Assembly (NCBI GenBank): GCA_030015575.1
Contig: JASDDO010000001.1
Coordinates: 322,681,595 to 322,745,594 of the forward strand
From: Agapanthus africanus
Taxonomy: Eukaryota > Streptophyta > Magnoliopsida > Asparagales > Amaryllidaceae
Direction of reading: 5' to 3'
Length of the DNA stretch: 64,000 nt
The notes below the pieces were generated by a model, which searched no databases, was not told the origin of the DNA, and was given only the letters and a program-made list of their open reading frames with translations. Positions 33,986-46,596 of this stretch are shown piece after piece. A program made the position numbers and the translations under genes. Position 1 is the first letter of the stretch, and the number at the start of each line of letters is the position of its first letter.

Positions 33986-35831
33986 CGTGGTTTCATTGAT
34001 AGAGCCCATAGGACTCCTGCTTGACTACCATCATTATGATGGCGATCATATACGTGGGAGCTGGGTAGTCTATAAGCACGCCCTTAAATGTCCCTAGTCG
34101 TAGGAGTATTGAGACTGGGCATCGATATTCCAGAGTAAACTAGTGTGTACTAATCGAGACCCCGACGAAGGGCGGTGGCCGGTCTCACAAGCTATTGGTG
34201 TTAGTTTATTCACCTAAGATAGTATGCAGGTGCTCGTTGGGTTATGAATATACTGGACGGACTCGCCGGGAACAAGCCAGTTGGTATTATACCTATTGTC
34301 AGATAGCAGTTCCCAGGTGACATGTGTACAGATTAGTCTGTTGACCTGAGATCGTTATTTATCTCATGTGAGTTCCCACTATACTTTGATTACTACCCCA
34401 CCACGGCTCAAAGGGGTCGTGCAAACAGGTTTTAGTTAGGTACAGTCCCGAGCCATATGGAGGCAGTGAGCGGATCGTCGGGGATTTGTCTCTCCCGTTA
34501 TTAGGGGTTGATGTCGCGTTGTGCGCGGGTGGCCATCACCAGAAAACCCTTGATCAAGGTAGTCAAGAATTACTGATCCAGGATCAGTAGTTTCTCAGTT
34601 TGTGATGGGCTTCATACCGACACTAATGTCGTGTTGTTATGGGTCTGACTTTATCCACCCCCTAGACTCGATATGCGATACTTTTAGACGAAGAGACCGT
34701 ACTGTACGGATATTGTCACCAGACAGACTCAGTAGGGGTCAGGATGAGTTTGCTCGTTGGCCTTCCTTTCGCTCAATACCTGGGTAGCCGTTACGTACAG
34801 CTAGTGCCGCTGACGTGCTTGTGGTTAAACCCACTGCCAGCGTATTGACGAGTCTTTAGAGTCCTACACAGAGGGTTTCCCTACTTCGGGAAAAACGATG
34901 TAGAGGCCATATGGTTTTACGGTAGGGTTTGATAATATACGTGCACTTGTGCACGTATCATGATTTGGACGGATAATGCTAGTGAGCTTTGGTTTAAGCC
35001 GGATCTTAGTATTATATTGTTGGATTATTTTTGTCTCATTGTATTTGGATTCTTCGGAATACGGATACGGGTATGTATATACGGATGAGGGGTATTCTTG
35101 TAATTTATTACAAGATTATCTTATAGAAGTTGCTAACCTCATTTTGTTTTAACCTTTTAGTTTAAAGGTTAATGAGGTGGAGAGACGAGTGTGATGTGCA
35201 CTGATTGAAGCATGCTTCAAGGCATGACTCATGCTTGTTTTTTGTTGTGAGTAGTGTGAAATATTTTGTGAGTTGAGATATTATTTCTTGAGTTGATTTA
35301 TTTTTCCACTCACACTCTCACAACAAAGAGGCAGCCACTTCTTTTCTTGCTTGGCTACAAGCTTCATTTTTCTTGAGTTGCTTCAAGCTTCACACTCTTC
35401 TCTCCAATGGCTTCTTCTTCTTCCTTCACCCTAACCCTCTCATGTGTTGAGAAATCTAGGGTATTTAGAGACAAATTAATCCCTCATTAGACTCTACATC
35501 TCCTAGGCTATCAAGTCTTGCAAACTAGATACCTTAGTTACTTCGGTTTTGAAGTAGAAGCTCGATTCATAGACTCTCGGGTGGATCATCTTCGATGGAG
35601 GGAGACCGGAGACCAAACTAGATCATGGTGGCCACTAGGAGCTTGGGAAGCGTGTTAAAGACCGAAGGACACGGATCATTCGGTATAACATTCCATAACT
35701 CCTTTATTATCTTGCTAGGTTTTAGGGTTTATAGTCGATCCGTGATCGGGGGTTGTGGTAGCGCCAGTTTTATCAATTTTGTTCCGCATTTGGCCACGGA
35801 TTGATGGTCGGGGCGCTGCCGTAACCCAACA
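33986..35831 (+). repeat. copia-E LTR, lacking its 5' end
   Basis: It enters the shared LTR core at TTGATAGAGCCCATAGG (about 33998), where other families have already run about 170 bp. It shows GGGAAC/GTTCCC (34268-34314), a perfect ATACGTGCAC/GTGCACGTAT hairpin near 34942, donor-like CG|GTATAA at 35683 and an end in CCAACA. Confidence 0.82.
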
Positions 35832-35844
35832 TGATATCAGAGCC
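35832..35844 (+). other. copia-E primer binding site, one base changed
   Basis: TGATATCAGAGCC, differing at the third base from the TGGTATCAGAGCC of the other elements. The G to A change weakens pairing to tRNA-Met. Confidence 0.8.
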
Positions 35845-36827
35845 AACCTATAAACCCTAATCTAGTAGTTTAAATAACGTTTAAAGTATCGAAATCGAAA
35901 CAACTCCGAAACAATACCATATACTTTCCAGTTTCTGTCGAATTTAAGCTAGTCTTCAAAAATTATTTAAACAATTGCAGAAGACTATTATTGTGACAAC
36001 TAGAACACCCTCAAAATCCGAGCCCAAATTGCAAAAATTGACCCGGTGAGATCTTCAAAAAGTCCGGCCTGGCCGGTTTTCTATGTGAGTTTGAACTTGG
36101 AATTTTGGGGTTGTTCGGGTCTCTGGAAATTATGGACTCAGGTATTATTTGTTTTTCCCAGTTTTGGATATAGTATTATCTTTAGTATGGAGGCATTTCG
36201 GGGTGTTTTCGAAGTCGATATTTTAATATTGTTTAAATGTTTACAGTACATGCATTATTATTTGCAACCGTGAATGTTATTAGAGCGGTATAACTCGTCT
36301 AATTGATATATGTCTTTTAGACGGGTTTGCAAACATGACATTCACGTTGATGTTCTGTGTTGTGCTGTAGTTTTGGTTTGATCGTCGTGGTGGATAGCCA
36401 TTGGTGCAATGATAGTACGGTTTAGTTTCGTTTGTACATTTGATATTGCAGGGCGAGCGTCCGACTTGTGGACTGCCTTTACTGCCCGTTTGTATATTAT
36501 TTGTTTGGGACACGACCGGGTTGAGGTCGTTGTCACCATTGTACTTATTTTCTTTTCTGTTCTAGGATTACCCTGCAGTGGAGTGCACAAATAGCCGGGT
36601 CCTAGAGGGCAACGGGCCCGCATCTCATGGCGTTGAGAGGGACGGGACCTTACTCTAGAATTAGAGGGCTATTCGCCGCACTCGTAGGGGGTACAGGTTG
36701 ACTCAAGGTGGGGTGCTCAAGTTACCGGATTCTGTGAAGTGCCGGGTGACCCATTCACGTTGTTGATTGGGGTTTTCTCGCTTCTGGGATTGGCGGGTAA
36801 CTTGCCGCACTTGTAGGGGTCTAGGTT
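35845..36827 (+). ncRNA. copia-E leader fragment
   Basis: Non-coding. Its nearest relative here is the copia-C leader: both contain GGGCGAGCGTCCGACTTGTG followed by GGACTGCC, and AGGGCAACGGGCCCGCATC or its variant. A short GC palindrome CCGGCCTGGCCGG sits near 36064. It ends where TGTAAC of gypsy-2 begins. The bases before that are AGGTT, the predicted gypsy-2 target duplication. Confidence 0.7.
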
Positions 36828-38415
36828 TGTAACATTTCATAAAAATAAAATATTATTTTTGGGAATTTTTATAATTAAATAAAATTATATTGAATATTTA
36901 AGAAGGCGGTATAATTAAATACCGATAAATCGGGAAAAATTTGGAAAATTATGGAAATTACTGAAAAGAGGGTGTTTTATGTGATTTATGCAAACTATGA
37001 AATTTTATGATTTATTATACAATAATTTAGTGCTAATCGCGATTAAATATCGCTAATCGCGCATTAAGCTTATTTTGTGCAAAACATGCACCGTATCGTA
37101 TTTTACACTTGTGTTACATTTTATAACCATGGTTTAATTTGGGATTTATGTGTTGGTTTTAAAAATGATATGGAAAGAGAAAAGAAAAGAAAAGAAAAAG
37201 GATATTAGAATAGAATATAGAAGCATGGGCAAGAGAGAGAGAGAGAGACGTGAGGGTCAACCTTGGTCATAACACTTTGTTTCTTTCATCGTCTTCATCT
37301 TTTCCTTCTCCCTCTTCAGCCCATGGAAGCAGCCCCTTCCCCCTCCACTTTAAACCCTCACTTCATCATCAAAAAGACCCCAAAACCCCACCCCCACTTC
37401 ATTAAAAACATGCTCAAGCTCACAGGCTACACTTTGGACGAAGAAAGTTTTCATTCTGGACACTTGGGGCAACTCAAGAATTTTCTTGAGTTGCCAAATA
37501 AGGTATTCTCTTAACCATTAGCATAGTATTTCCATTGCTTTTACATCCATGTTTGATTAGAACCGATTTAGTGTCGTTTAGTGAGGTTTGGAAATTTCTA
37601 TAAAGGCTTAGGGTTTTGAATTGAATCCAAAGGTGAAATTGAGGCTTAATAGTGACCTTAAACCCCTGTAGGGATTGTAAAATGGACTGAAACCAGAGAA
37701 TAGAACCCCAAACCCAAACTTAGAAACCCCGACATTGGAAGATTTTATGGAAATTGTGATGTATTTTGTTATCTGCTATCACCCGGGACACCTGAAAAAT
37801 ATTTAGCAAACACAGAGGAGTGTGCAGGCAACCTGGAACCTACACCCAAGACCCCAGCCCCTATACCTTGAGCTAGGCCATAGATTTAATCAATCTGGCC
37901 GCAATTTGCGGCCAGGGTAGGGTCAAAATGGTCCATGTTGATTCCAGGGCTTTATCTTCAGTAAAATAGACCCTCCATATATGCAGAATTGGCTGATTTC
38001 AGTTAGGGTAAAATCTGGGACCATTTTCTTGAGTTGCTGCCTTGTATTTCGTGACGTTTTTGAAATTTAGTTTGATATTTGTGTTTTACCTCGGTCGATT
38101 CACGTTTATACGTCGATCGTCGAGAGTTGTTTGGTTATTCTTGCATGCGTAAACTATAGGTTTTAACCTATGGGTGATTCGTGCGACACTTTGGTTTTCG
38201 TGAGTGATTTCGTTTACGATGCTATATGTAGGTACCCCATGGGGACTTTGAGATGACGAGGACGAGCATGGCGTCATCGACTCCAGAAAGCGAGGATCAA
38301 AGTGAGTAGATTATATCTACGGGGGAAGTCGGGTGGTTGGCGTATAGCACCCCCGCAGTTTGTAGTATATTGTATGGTATATATATTTTATATGGATATA
38401 TTTATATGTTATTAT
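36828..38415 (+). repeat. gypsy-2 5' LTR, first part
   Basis: Matches 55187-56763 throughout. An 83-codon frame (37263-37514) lies in a pyrimidine-rich patch; it is broken in the other LTR and is not a gene. A donor-like AAG|GTATTCTC lies near 37501. It ends at the copia-D target duplication. Confidence 0.88.
38411..38415. other. Target site duplication of copia-D, left (ATTAT)
   Basis: ATTAT before TGTTAG, repeated at 48820-48824 after CCCTACA. Confidence 0.92.
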
Positions 38416-40638
38416 TGTTAGTTATATGTATGCCCTAGAGGCCATTACTATACATAGGATGTATATTGTAGTGGATGCTGGGACATATATAGGGAGGACT
38501 TTCTTGCTCGACATGATAGTATGCTATCTGGTTGATCTTTACCTTAACGTGTATACTGATTGTCTCCCTGTTACATGTTGGTAAAGCCCTTAGGATCTGT
38601 ACTTGACTACCTGGATTATGATGCGGATCATACTAGTGGGGACATGGTAGTCTATAAGTACATCCTTCAAAGTCCCTAGTCGTGGGTGTATCGAGACGGG
38701 GCATCGATATACCTGAGTAGACTAGCGTATACCTTCTCGACCCATACAGATGGGCGATGGATGATCCCATATCCATTTGTGTTTGACATCAGAGATGATA
38801 TACGGGTGCTCAGTGGAGACTGGGTACACTGGACGGACTCGCCGAGAACTCCCAGATGGTATTATACCTCACGTCAGATGGCAGTTCTCTGGTGACACTG
38901 GTACAGAGTAGTCTGTTGACCCGAGATCGTCATAGAATCTTGTGTGGTTCCCACTGTGCTTTGATTTCCATCTTACCATGTCCAAGAGGGCGTGCAAAAC
39001 AGTGGTTTTTGGGTACAGTCCCGAGTCACATGGAGGCAATGAGCGATAGGAGGGGATTCGTCTCTCCCGGTATAGGGAGTTGATGTTGCGCTGTGTTCGA
39101 TTGGCTATAACAGGAAATCCCTGGCCAGGGTTGCTGAGATTTACTGGTAAGTGTTACCAGTAGTTTCTTGAATTGTTATAGACCTCATATCGACACGACT
39201 TATCGAGCTATTGGGGTCTGACGTTTACCACCCCTAGGCGAGATATGCGACATATCAGACGATCAGACCGGACTGTACGGTAGTGTTACTGGTTGGATTC
39301 ACTGGAGTGTGAGCGTGCTTGCTCGTCGATCTTCAGATCGCTCAATACCCGGGTGGCCGTTACGTTTAGCAGACCGCTTGCGGCTTGTGGGTGATTGATA
39401 TGATCATCACCTGCTGCCGGCGTATTGACGAGTCTTTAGAGTCCTACACAGAGGTTTCCTGGCTCAAGCGAAACGAAATAGGAGCGCATATGAGATATGT
39501 GCGGGACCGAGAATAATGCGTGTATGTGATACTGTATTCCATTCTCGCGATAAATGTATCGATTGGTTGTATGTGATATAACCTAGTTATCGATTCAAGT
39601 ATTGATTCGATAAGCCGATACATTGGATACTAGTCGGTGATATGCGATATGACCGGATCGTTAAATCAAGTGTTGATTTAATGATTTAATGCATAATTAT
39701 ATATTTGATATATTACTTTGCATTAACTAGTATTGGTTCACTTTAAATGGTTTTTCTCACTTGGTTTGTGCACATTGTATATATGATATATTTTTTGTGC
39801 ACAAGATTGTATCATGTTTGATGATACATGCTAGTTTGGGTTTGTGTAAAGAATTAAACCATGGTTACTTAAGTGGTTAGGGTTTCATTTCTTTTTATCA
39901 TTTATTTATCTATTTATTCTTTTTGGAAAAATATTAAGCATAAAGAAATGAAATGGTGGCTCATTTTGGACTTGTATGTTGAAGCTTCATGAAGCTTTGA
40001 CTAAGTCACCATTTTGTCTCATGCTTAACCCTAACCACTCCACTTAACCCTAGTTGATTCTCTACACTTCACCATGGTTACATTATGATAAGTATTCTTA
40101 TTATTTCCTTTTTGAAAAAGACTTATCATAATATTCTTCTTCTTCTTCATCTTCTTCTTCCATGAAGAAGCTTGCTTCATCAATGGTGATTGATGAAAAC
40201 AAGTGAGAAATCCAATTCTAAAGTCTACCCACTTCCTATTTCTTCATCCTCTACCTCTTGCCAAGTAGTAGAGTGTGTTTTCTTCACAAGTTTCTTGACT
40301 TGGTGAAGTTGGAGCTTGATCTAGCGATGCCTCGACGTAGATCATCTTCGTCATGGACATCGACGACCTAGCTCACCATTTCTCCGACGAAGCCGACGCT
40401 GGAGCCCGGGAATTCATTTGGACAGCGAGGGGACTTCGTTGCGGAGCTATGGAGGTGGAACACCGGATCTACAAAGGTTGTATTTCCGTTATCTTATAGT
40501 TTAGTTGTAAACTAGCTTGCTTTTTCGCCTAAACATCTAGCCGACGATCCGTTCTAGGGTTTCTCGGCACCGTTTAAATTTGAAATTGGCATGGTTGATG
40601 CCTTGTGAGACCTCATTAGGGTGCCTAGGAACCCTACA
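38416..40638 (+). repeat. copia-D 5' LTR (2223 bp)
   Basis: TGTTAG..CCTACA. The core hairpin is GAGAACT/AGTTCTC (38844-38889), the same fold as copia-B with a swapped base pair. Donor-like AAAG|GTTGTA at 40477. Confidence 0.95.
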
Positions 40639-40639
40639 G

Positions 40640-40652
40640 TGGTATCAGAGCC
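40640..40652 (+). other. copia-D primer binding site
   Basis: TGGTATCAGAGCC, one base after the LTR. Confidence 0.95.
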
Positions 40653-42718
40653 AAGCTAGAGCCTTAGGCGATGTCTAGACGCAATTTGAAGTCCGATCGA
40701 ACCAAAACCCGAACCCGGATCATGCTCTCTGTACATTTTTGAAAACAGTGAGTTTCTCTATATTAAAAATATGCATAAAAACATGCAGGAATATCTAAGA
40801 GTTACTGTGAAGTCGTATGCCCTAATTCCTTCATTGAGCCGCGGTTCCGCGGCACGAGCTTGGCTCGTGCGGCGGTTCCACGGCCGTAATGCCTTTACAT
40901 ACAGAGAAAGTTACACAGTAATTCTTGGTTTCCAGTGCTGCTTTTTCTGGGAATTTTTAAAATTTATTCAAGAGTTGAATTTTCTGGGGTGTACTGAGAG
41001 TTCGTCGTTTCGATCGAAGTATCAGATTTTGTCTATGTGGCTTTCCGGTTAAATTTTAAAATATGTTAAAAAGTTCGACCGGATAAAAATACCCAATTTT
41101 TTCCCTGTCGGGAAATTTCCAAGTGTTGGATTTTTCCGTAGTTTAACGACGTTCTAAGTAGTGCAAGTAACGCGATGGTCCCTCTAGAAGACAACAAACC
41201 TTAACTCGATTATGTGACCGTCTTGAACTGCCCTTTGAACCTTCGGGTTTGGGGCAGTACGGCGTGCCACATGTGAGGCGTTGGCTTGACCCTTCTACGG
41301 CTGGACCGTTGGTACTGAGGCACGAACTGAATGTTGTTAGACCTATTTCATGTGTTGATCTGTATTGGGAAAACTTGGGTGTTCGAATGTTCGATCGGAA
41401 AGTTTAACATTTTCTATTTATCTGGAATGTGATACAATAATTGGAATTCATAATGAGTTATGAGATAACTGAATGAATGTTATAAACATAGCACTTTAGT
41501 CTCACTTGATCGGTTGCCACGGAATTTTGATATGATCAAAAGTCCGTCGCAATCACGTAGCGTACGCGGATACTCGCCGGGTAAACTTAATAGACAGCCT
41601 CACTCCATAGCCCCGACCAAGTGACTTTAGGAGAACCCCGTCGCCGAAAGCATCCGTTCGGGTGCTCGCGGTAGCGGTGTTCCGCCTTGGTGCACTTCGT
41701 CGACGGTATCAGGGGTGCGGCCGCCTACTAAAGTTTGCGACGAGCATTCGATCAGTTTTTCGGGAATCTTGTTGAATTTCCCGACTTAATATTGAAAAGT
41801 GTTTTCAATGATGAGACTAAAATGCGGGGTTTATAATTGTTAGGCATACGATGTCTAAGTAATTCATTTGGTCAGGCATGCGATGTCTGAGGAGGTTGCG
41901 GATTCCAACTGTTGTAGTTTTACACTTTCTTTTCTGTGACCGTAAGTGTAATATGTGATATCGCCGGTTTCGTTGCTATATGTCAACGACAATTGGGATG
42001 CGCATATTTACTTACGTTGATGACATGAGATGTTATGTGTTGCTGGATATGTTATATTGGATCGTCGTGTTTGAATAGCCGAGGTTTTTTATGTGAGATG
42101 AGTGTTTTTCATTTTCATTCATGTAAAAACTTGTATGTAATATTCTTTTATTGGGGCACTTCCAGGTTGTGGAAGATGTCACCGTTTGTATATTATTTAC
42201 TTTTCCGCACTAGGATAGACCCAAGGAGGAGGGCACAAGTAACCGGGTTCTGGAGTCCAGTGGGAGACCAACTCGAGGAGTCGAGTCCGGGTCTCCTAAC
42301 TCTAGAATTGGTAGGGTTGCTTGCCGCTCTCGTAGGGGTCTAGGGGTGTGGGTTTGGCTATTCATCACGACCGTGGAATCCGTGTTTTATACTGGCTCGT
42401 ATTAAAAACACGGACGTCCTAGTATATCCAATATTTCATATGATTCTTCTGCTGCGATATCTGTGATGTGATCATGTGATGTTCTCTGATAGATACAGTA
42501 TATAGTATATATGATATATTATATAGGCGTTACTTATGTTTTACACCCGCGCTAGCCCTGCCCCGCTCTGCCGTTAGTTACCTAACCTAACGGTGCACGA
42601 GGGGACATCGAGGCGAATGCGGATGGCATAAGTGTACGTCGTATTTATCTATGATGTTTAGGTACTTAAATGATGGGACTTCATTAATATGATTAATGAA
42701 ATAAAAGAAACCTAAGAT

Positions 42719-43056
42719 GTTGTAGAATCGAATTTCAAAATAAAACAGGTAGCTACAGTTCTTGCTTTGCACAGTGGTATATGTGATATATCCTGCACCT
42801 TATTCGATGAGGAAAGGACCGAGATCCCTTCACCGAGAGTGACTCCTTTAGCAATAACTGGCAGATGCTACACACTCGGTTTGTCTTTTGATTGCTTTTA
42901 AGTGTTTTTGCTTTGCACAGTGATATATATGATATATCCCGCACCTCATTCGACGAGGAAAGGACCGACGATCCCTTCACCGGGAGTGACTCCTTTAGCA
43001 AAACTAGAAAAGCCTCAAAAGCACTCAATTTTTTTAAAATCATTTGATTCTACAAC
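42719..43056 (+). other. Long-range leader stem with expanded loop, copia-D
   Basis: GTTGTAGAATC and GATTCTACAAC pair over all 11 bases. The loop contains the same duplicated module (42764-42855 and 42910-43002) as copia-C. Confidence 0.7.
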
Positions 43057-43151
43057 GATATCAAGTTCATTGCGCAATAGGTTTTCAGAAAAACCTGTCG
43101 TAGCCCTCCGTCATTTCAGATAAGTTGTATATAGTATTCGTGCTGCATTTG

Positions 43152-43341
43152 TTGGCTTTCGTCAAGGTGCAGTGTGCGGTAGCTATATGCTGCTTATCTG
43201 CTGGCATACGATGCGATTGGATTAGGGTAGTCGTGCGGCTTTGTTGGCTTTCGTCAAGGGTCGTGCGGGTGGGTTTAATTCGATCAAGAAATGTACGGGT
43301 TGAACTTGACTAGCGGGCTATGGTTTGTTGGCTTTCGTCAA
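43152..43341 (+). other. Triple tetraloop hairpin array, copia-D
   Basis: TTGGCTTTCGTCAA at 43152-43165, 43244-43257 and 43328-43341, identical in all three copies. The spacing is 92 and 84 nt. Confidence 0.75.
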
Positions 43342-43789
43342 GGTCATAGCACGTTAGGGGCAAAATATTATCGGGAATTTCAAGTGTTGAAATTTGCAAT
43401 GAGATTGCATACCTTCTATGAGATAGTTGGATCCCGATACCCGCTGCGAGTAAGAGTTACTCCTGGGAGAGTTTTACGCATTACAATTAGCCGATCAAGT
43501 AGGTGTCTAGAAAGGTGTCAACGGGGTTACGCCTCTGGGAAAATGAGGTTTACATTAATTAGGTTCGTGCGAAAGCACGGGGGACCTCCCTCAAAGTACC
43601 GACACTGGCCTGGCTGAAAGATTGGCGAACTTGTAGTGTGTAATTAATCCCGGCTAGTCTTTCCTTTTAGGGTTTGAAGGAAGATTTGATAAAAAGCAGT
43701 GGGAGCCATCCTGATTAGATAAAATAATAACCAATCTATTCTTGCAAGAGCGCACGCTGAGTGTTTTCTTCTCTCTCTCTCCAGGTAGC

Positions 43790-46585
43790 GACCATATCAC
43801 GCCTTAATCAAGATAATAATACGGATTATTGACAGAACCCGCTTGTTATACTGAGCTGGGGAACGTTGGTCCCGCTCCAACTTATAATTGTTATAAGACA
43901 GAGCAGGAAATTGGGGATTACCAGAATTCCCGTGCCGCCCAAACGAAGAGAGTGCATGCTGATGCATCATCTTCGGGTGTGTTCATTATACAGAACTGTT
44001 TCTTAGTATCCTTTACGTCCTGGGTATGTGATACCAGATCAGGATCCCAGATATGTAATATGTTACATAGGGCTACAGAAAGGTAGAGGACTGAGAACGG
44101 ATGATAAGTTTCATGAGGCAGAAAACGGGGCAAGAGTTGCAGCCAAGTCTGTTGGTCACTGTCACCCTGTATTACAAATACATTGATTCTGAACGAATGT
44201 TATTAGATACCGAACCTGATATACAAAATCATATCAGTCTCTTTATTAGTGAAGAAATGATAAAATTTTGTATTGTTGGATAATGTTTTGAACATTTCCT
44301 ATATCAAAAGTTGATCGGTTCAGGCACGTTATCTACAAGCATTGATGTTCTAAATCAAACTGCAGTTCTAAGTATATGGAACACACACAAGAGGAAGAGT
44401 TCAGAATTGAACGATTCCTTCTTGAGGTATTGTAGACTAGGTCAGATCAATGTGACCCGACTAGCTAGAGTTACATAAAGATGCATATTTAAATTAGTTT
44501 GAATTTACATCGTGTGAAACTCGCCAGTCATGTCACAAAGATAAGATGACCATAGCCCTGTTTATTGGAAATAGAGAAAGAGTTAATGAACTCTTGGGAC
44601 TGATACATGATAATGTATGTAATGTCCCCTGTCTATACATGCCAGGACTGATTCTTTATACTTCATTACATTCTCTGATGATCTTTCGAGATTCAGACCT
44701 ATGTTCCCGTTGAAACACAAGTCCGAACCTTTTGATATATTCACAGAATATAAGTTAGAAGTAGAGAACCAAAATAAGGGTATAAGTATTATATCCTTTG
44801 ATGTGATCAAGGAGGAGAATACTTGAGCATGGAAATACTGGACTATTCTAAAGGAGAATGAGATTCTCTCTCAGCATTACTCCTCCGTATACACCATAGC
44901 ACGATGGTATATCGGGGCGGAGCAATCAAACCTTATATGATAGGGTGTGCTCTATGATGAGTACTACTGAGTTACCTATTTCCTTTTTGGGAGTTATGCA
45001 CTTGAGAAGCTGCATACCTATTGAATAGGGTTCAAATCAAATCAGTTGCCTACCATTTCATATGTGATATGATAAGGGAAGAGCCCATATCTTAAGTTGG
45101 TTAAGATTTGGGGTTGTCCGGCTAATGTCTAAAAACAAAATCCGGACAAGCTCGAGGTAAAGTCTGTTATGTAGAACTGGAAAGGTTCCAGCTATACAAA
45201 ATACAGCTGATGATTTGATAGAACCAAAGGATTCAATAGTTACCAACGAACCTCAGCCTCTCAGCCGATCTAGTAAGGTTCCTCACCCACCCGAGAGATA
45301 CTTCGGTTTCTCTATGACAGTGGGAGCGAGGATTGCATCATGAGATGATGACCCAACTAGTATCGAGCTGGCCATCAAGAGTGGGACTCTGTAAGAATGG
45401 CTGGATGCTTAGTGATCTGAGATGGAATCCTTATACACCAACAAAGTATGGACTTTGGTTGCAATATCTGAAGGGTTAAATCCCCATCAGGAGCAAGTAT
45501 ATCTTGAGAAGATTACTTGGTGTACATGGAAAGGTTGAGACTTTCAAAGCTAGACTTGTTAAAGGTTTACATCATTGACCAGGTGTGGATCATGATGAAA
45601 CTTTTTCTAAGGATCTATGCTTAAGTCCATCCAGATCCTACTTGCCACGGCTACATACCATGACTACGATATCTGGTGGTTGGGTGTCATGACTGCTTTT
45701 CCAAATGATGATTTGGAAGAGAGCGTCTATAAGTACACAGCCAGAGGGCTTCGTAGACAGTGGGAGCAGCGGAAACGTGTGCAAAATGTTTTATATGATG
45801 AAGCAGGCATCGCGGAGTTGGAACATCTGTTTTGATGAGATAGTCAAACAGTTTGACATCATCAAAATGGTAGATGAACCTTGTATATACGAAAAGGTAG
45901 TAGGGAGTATGGTGATGATCCTCGTAGAGTACGTGGATGACATACTCTTGATAGGGAAGGAGTTTCCTATGCTACGCTCGGTCAATCTCCGCTCATCACA
46001 AGGATTCTCCATACAGGATCAAAGTGATACCTCCTAAATCCTAAGTATTCATCTATAAGATAGATATAATTGGATGTTAGGGTACTCACTAGATGTAGTG
46101 AGATGGTATCAATCGATCCTGACGAGAATCACTGGAAGGGTTCCAGGGTGATAAAGACAACTGAATGTCAGTCACAGGCATTGTCTTTACCCTCAGTGGA
46201 GGGACGGTATGTTGGAAGAGTTCCAAGCTAGATACCGTGACATACTAGACGATAAAGGCTGGATACATCGCTACTTAAGATACTACCAAGGAGGATGTTT
46301 GGGTGTATACTGGTTCATGAGATGAACTACGTTCCAACCATTGTGAGACAATGGAGTTGTGGCTTATGCCAAGGAACGCCCGTCCCATCAGTGATCCAGA
46401 CATATTCTAAGGCAGTGTCACCTGATCATGGAGATGGTTGATCTCCAGGAAGATCGAGGTTAGGAGAGTAGACTCAGAGGACAACACAGCGGATCCACTC
46501 ACAAAGGCCTGTTCCCAGAGAGAGACTATTATGGGATGGTTGAGTATGAGATACTGCAACCACTGCTATCAGATGGCCCTAGTGC
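43790..46585 (+). pseudogene. copia-D gag-pol relic
   Basis: Most of gag is gone. A broken knuckle (YNCYKTEQEIGDYQN) lies near 43877 and the protease reads WVCDTRSGSQICN, with the catalytic DTG changed to DTR (about 44017-44055). Integrase fragments run from about 44380 to 45080 with many stops. RT is the best-kept part (45617-46037), with EYVDDILLIGKE near 45926. RNase H is fragmentary (46100-46560). Several frameshifts separate these parts. Confidence 0.85.
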
Positions 46586-46596
46586 AAGTGGGAGAT
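46586..46596 (+). other. copia-D polypurine tract
   Basis: AAGTGGGAGAT, intact next to a ruined RNase H. Confidence 0.9.

Larger units (their letters stand above)
33986..36827 (+). mobile_element. copia-E: partial copia element (5'-truncated LTR plus leader)
   Basis: An LTR without its first part is followed by a PBS and about 1 kb of leader, then cut by gypsy-2. The rest should lie beyond the right edge, after gypsy-2. Confidence 0.8.
40653..43784 (+). ncRNA. copia-D structured leader
   Basis: GC-rich hairpin 40838-40884 (GCCGCGG..CCACGGC with inner GCACGAGC/GCTCGTGC); CCGTTAG/CTAACGG hairpin 42571-42593; long-range stem 42719-42729 with 43046-43056, loop 316 nt; triple tetraloop hairpins 43152-43341. 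A long CT run ends in CCAG at 43784. Small frames in it are not conserved. Confidence 0.7.

Noticed and set aside
37263-37514. 83-codon frame with proline- and serine-rich start
   Set aside because: It is in the gypsy-2 LTR, and the other LTR copy near 55630 carries changes that break it.
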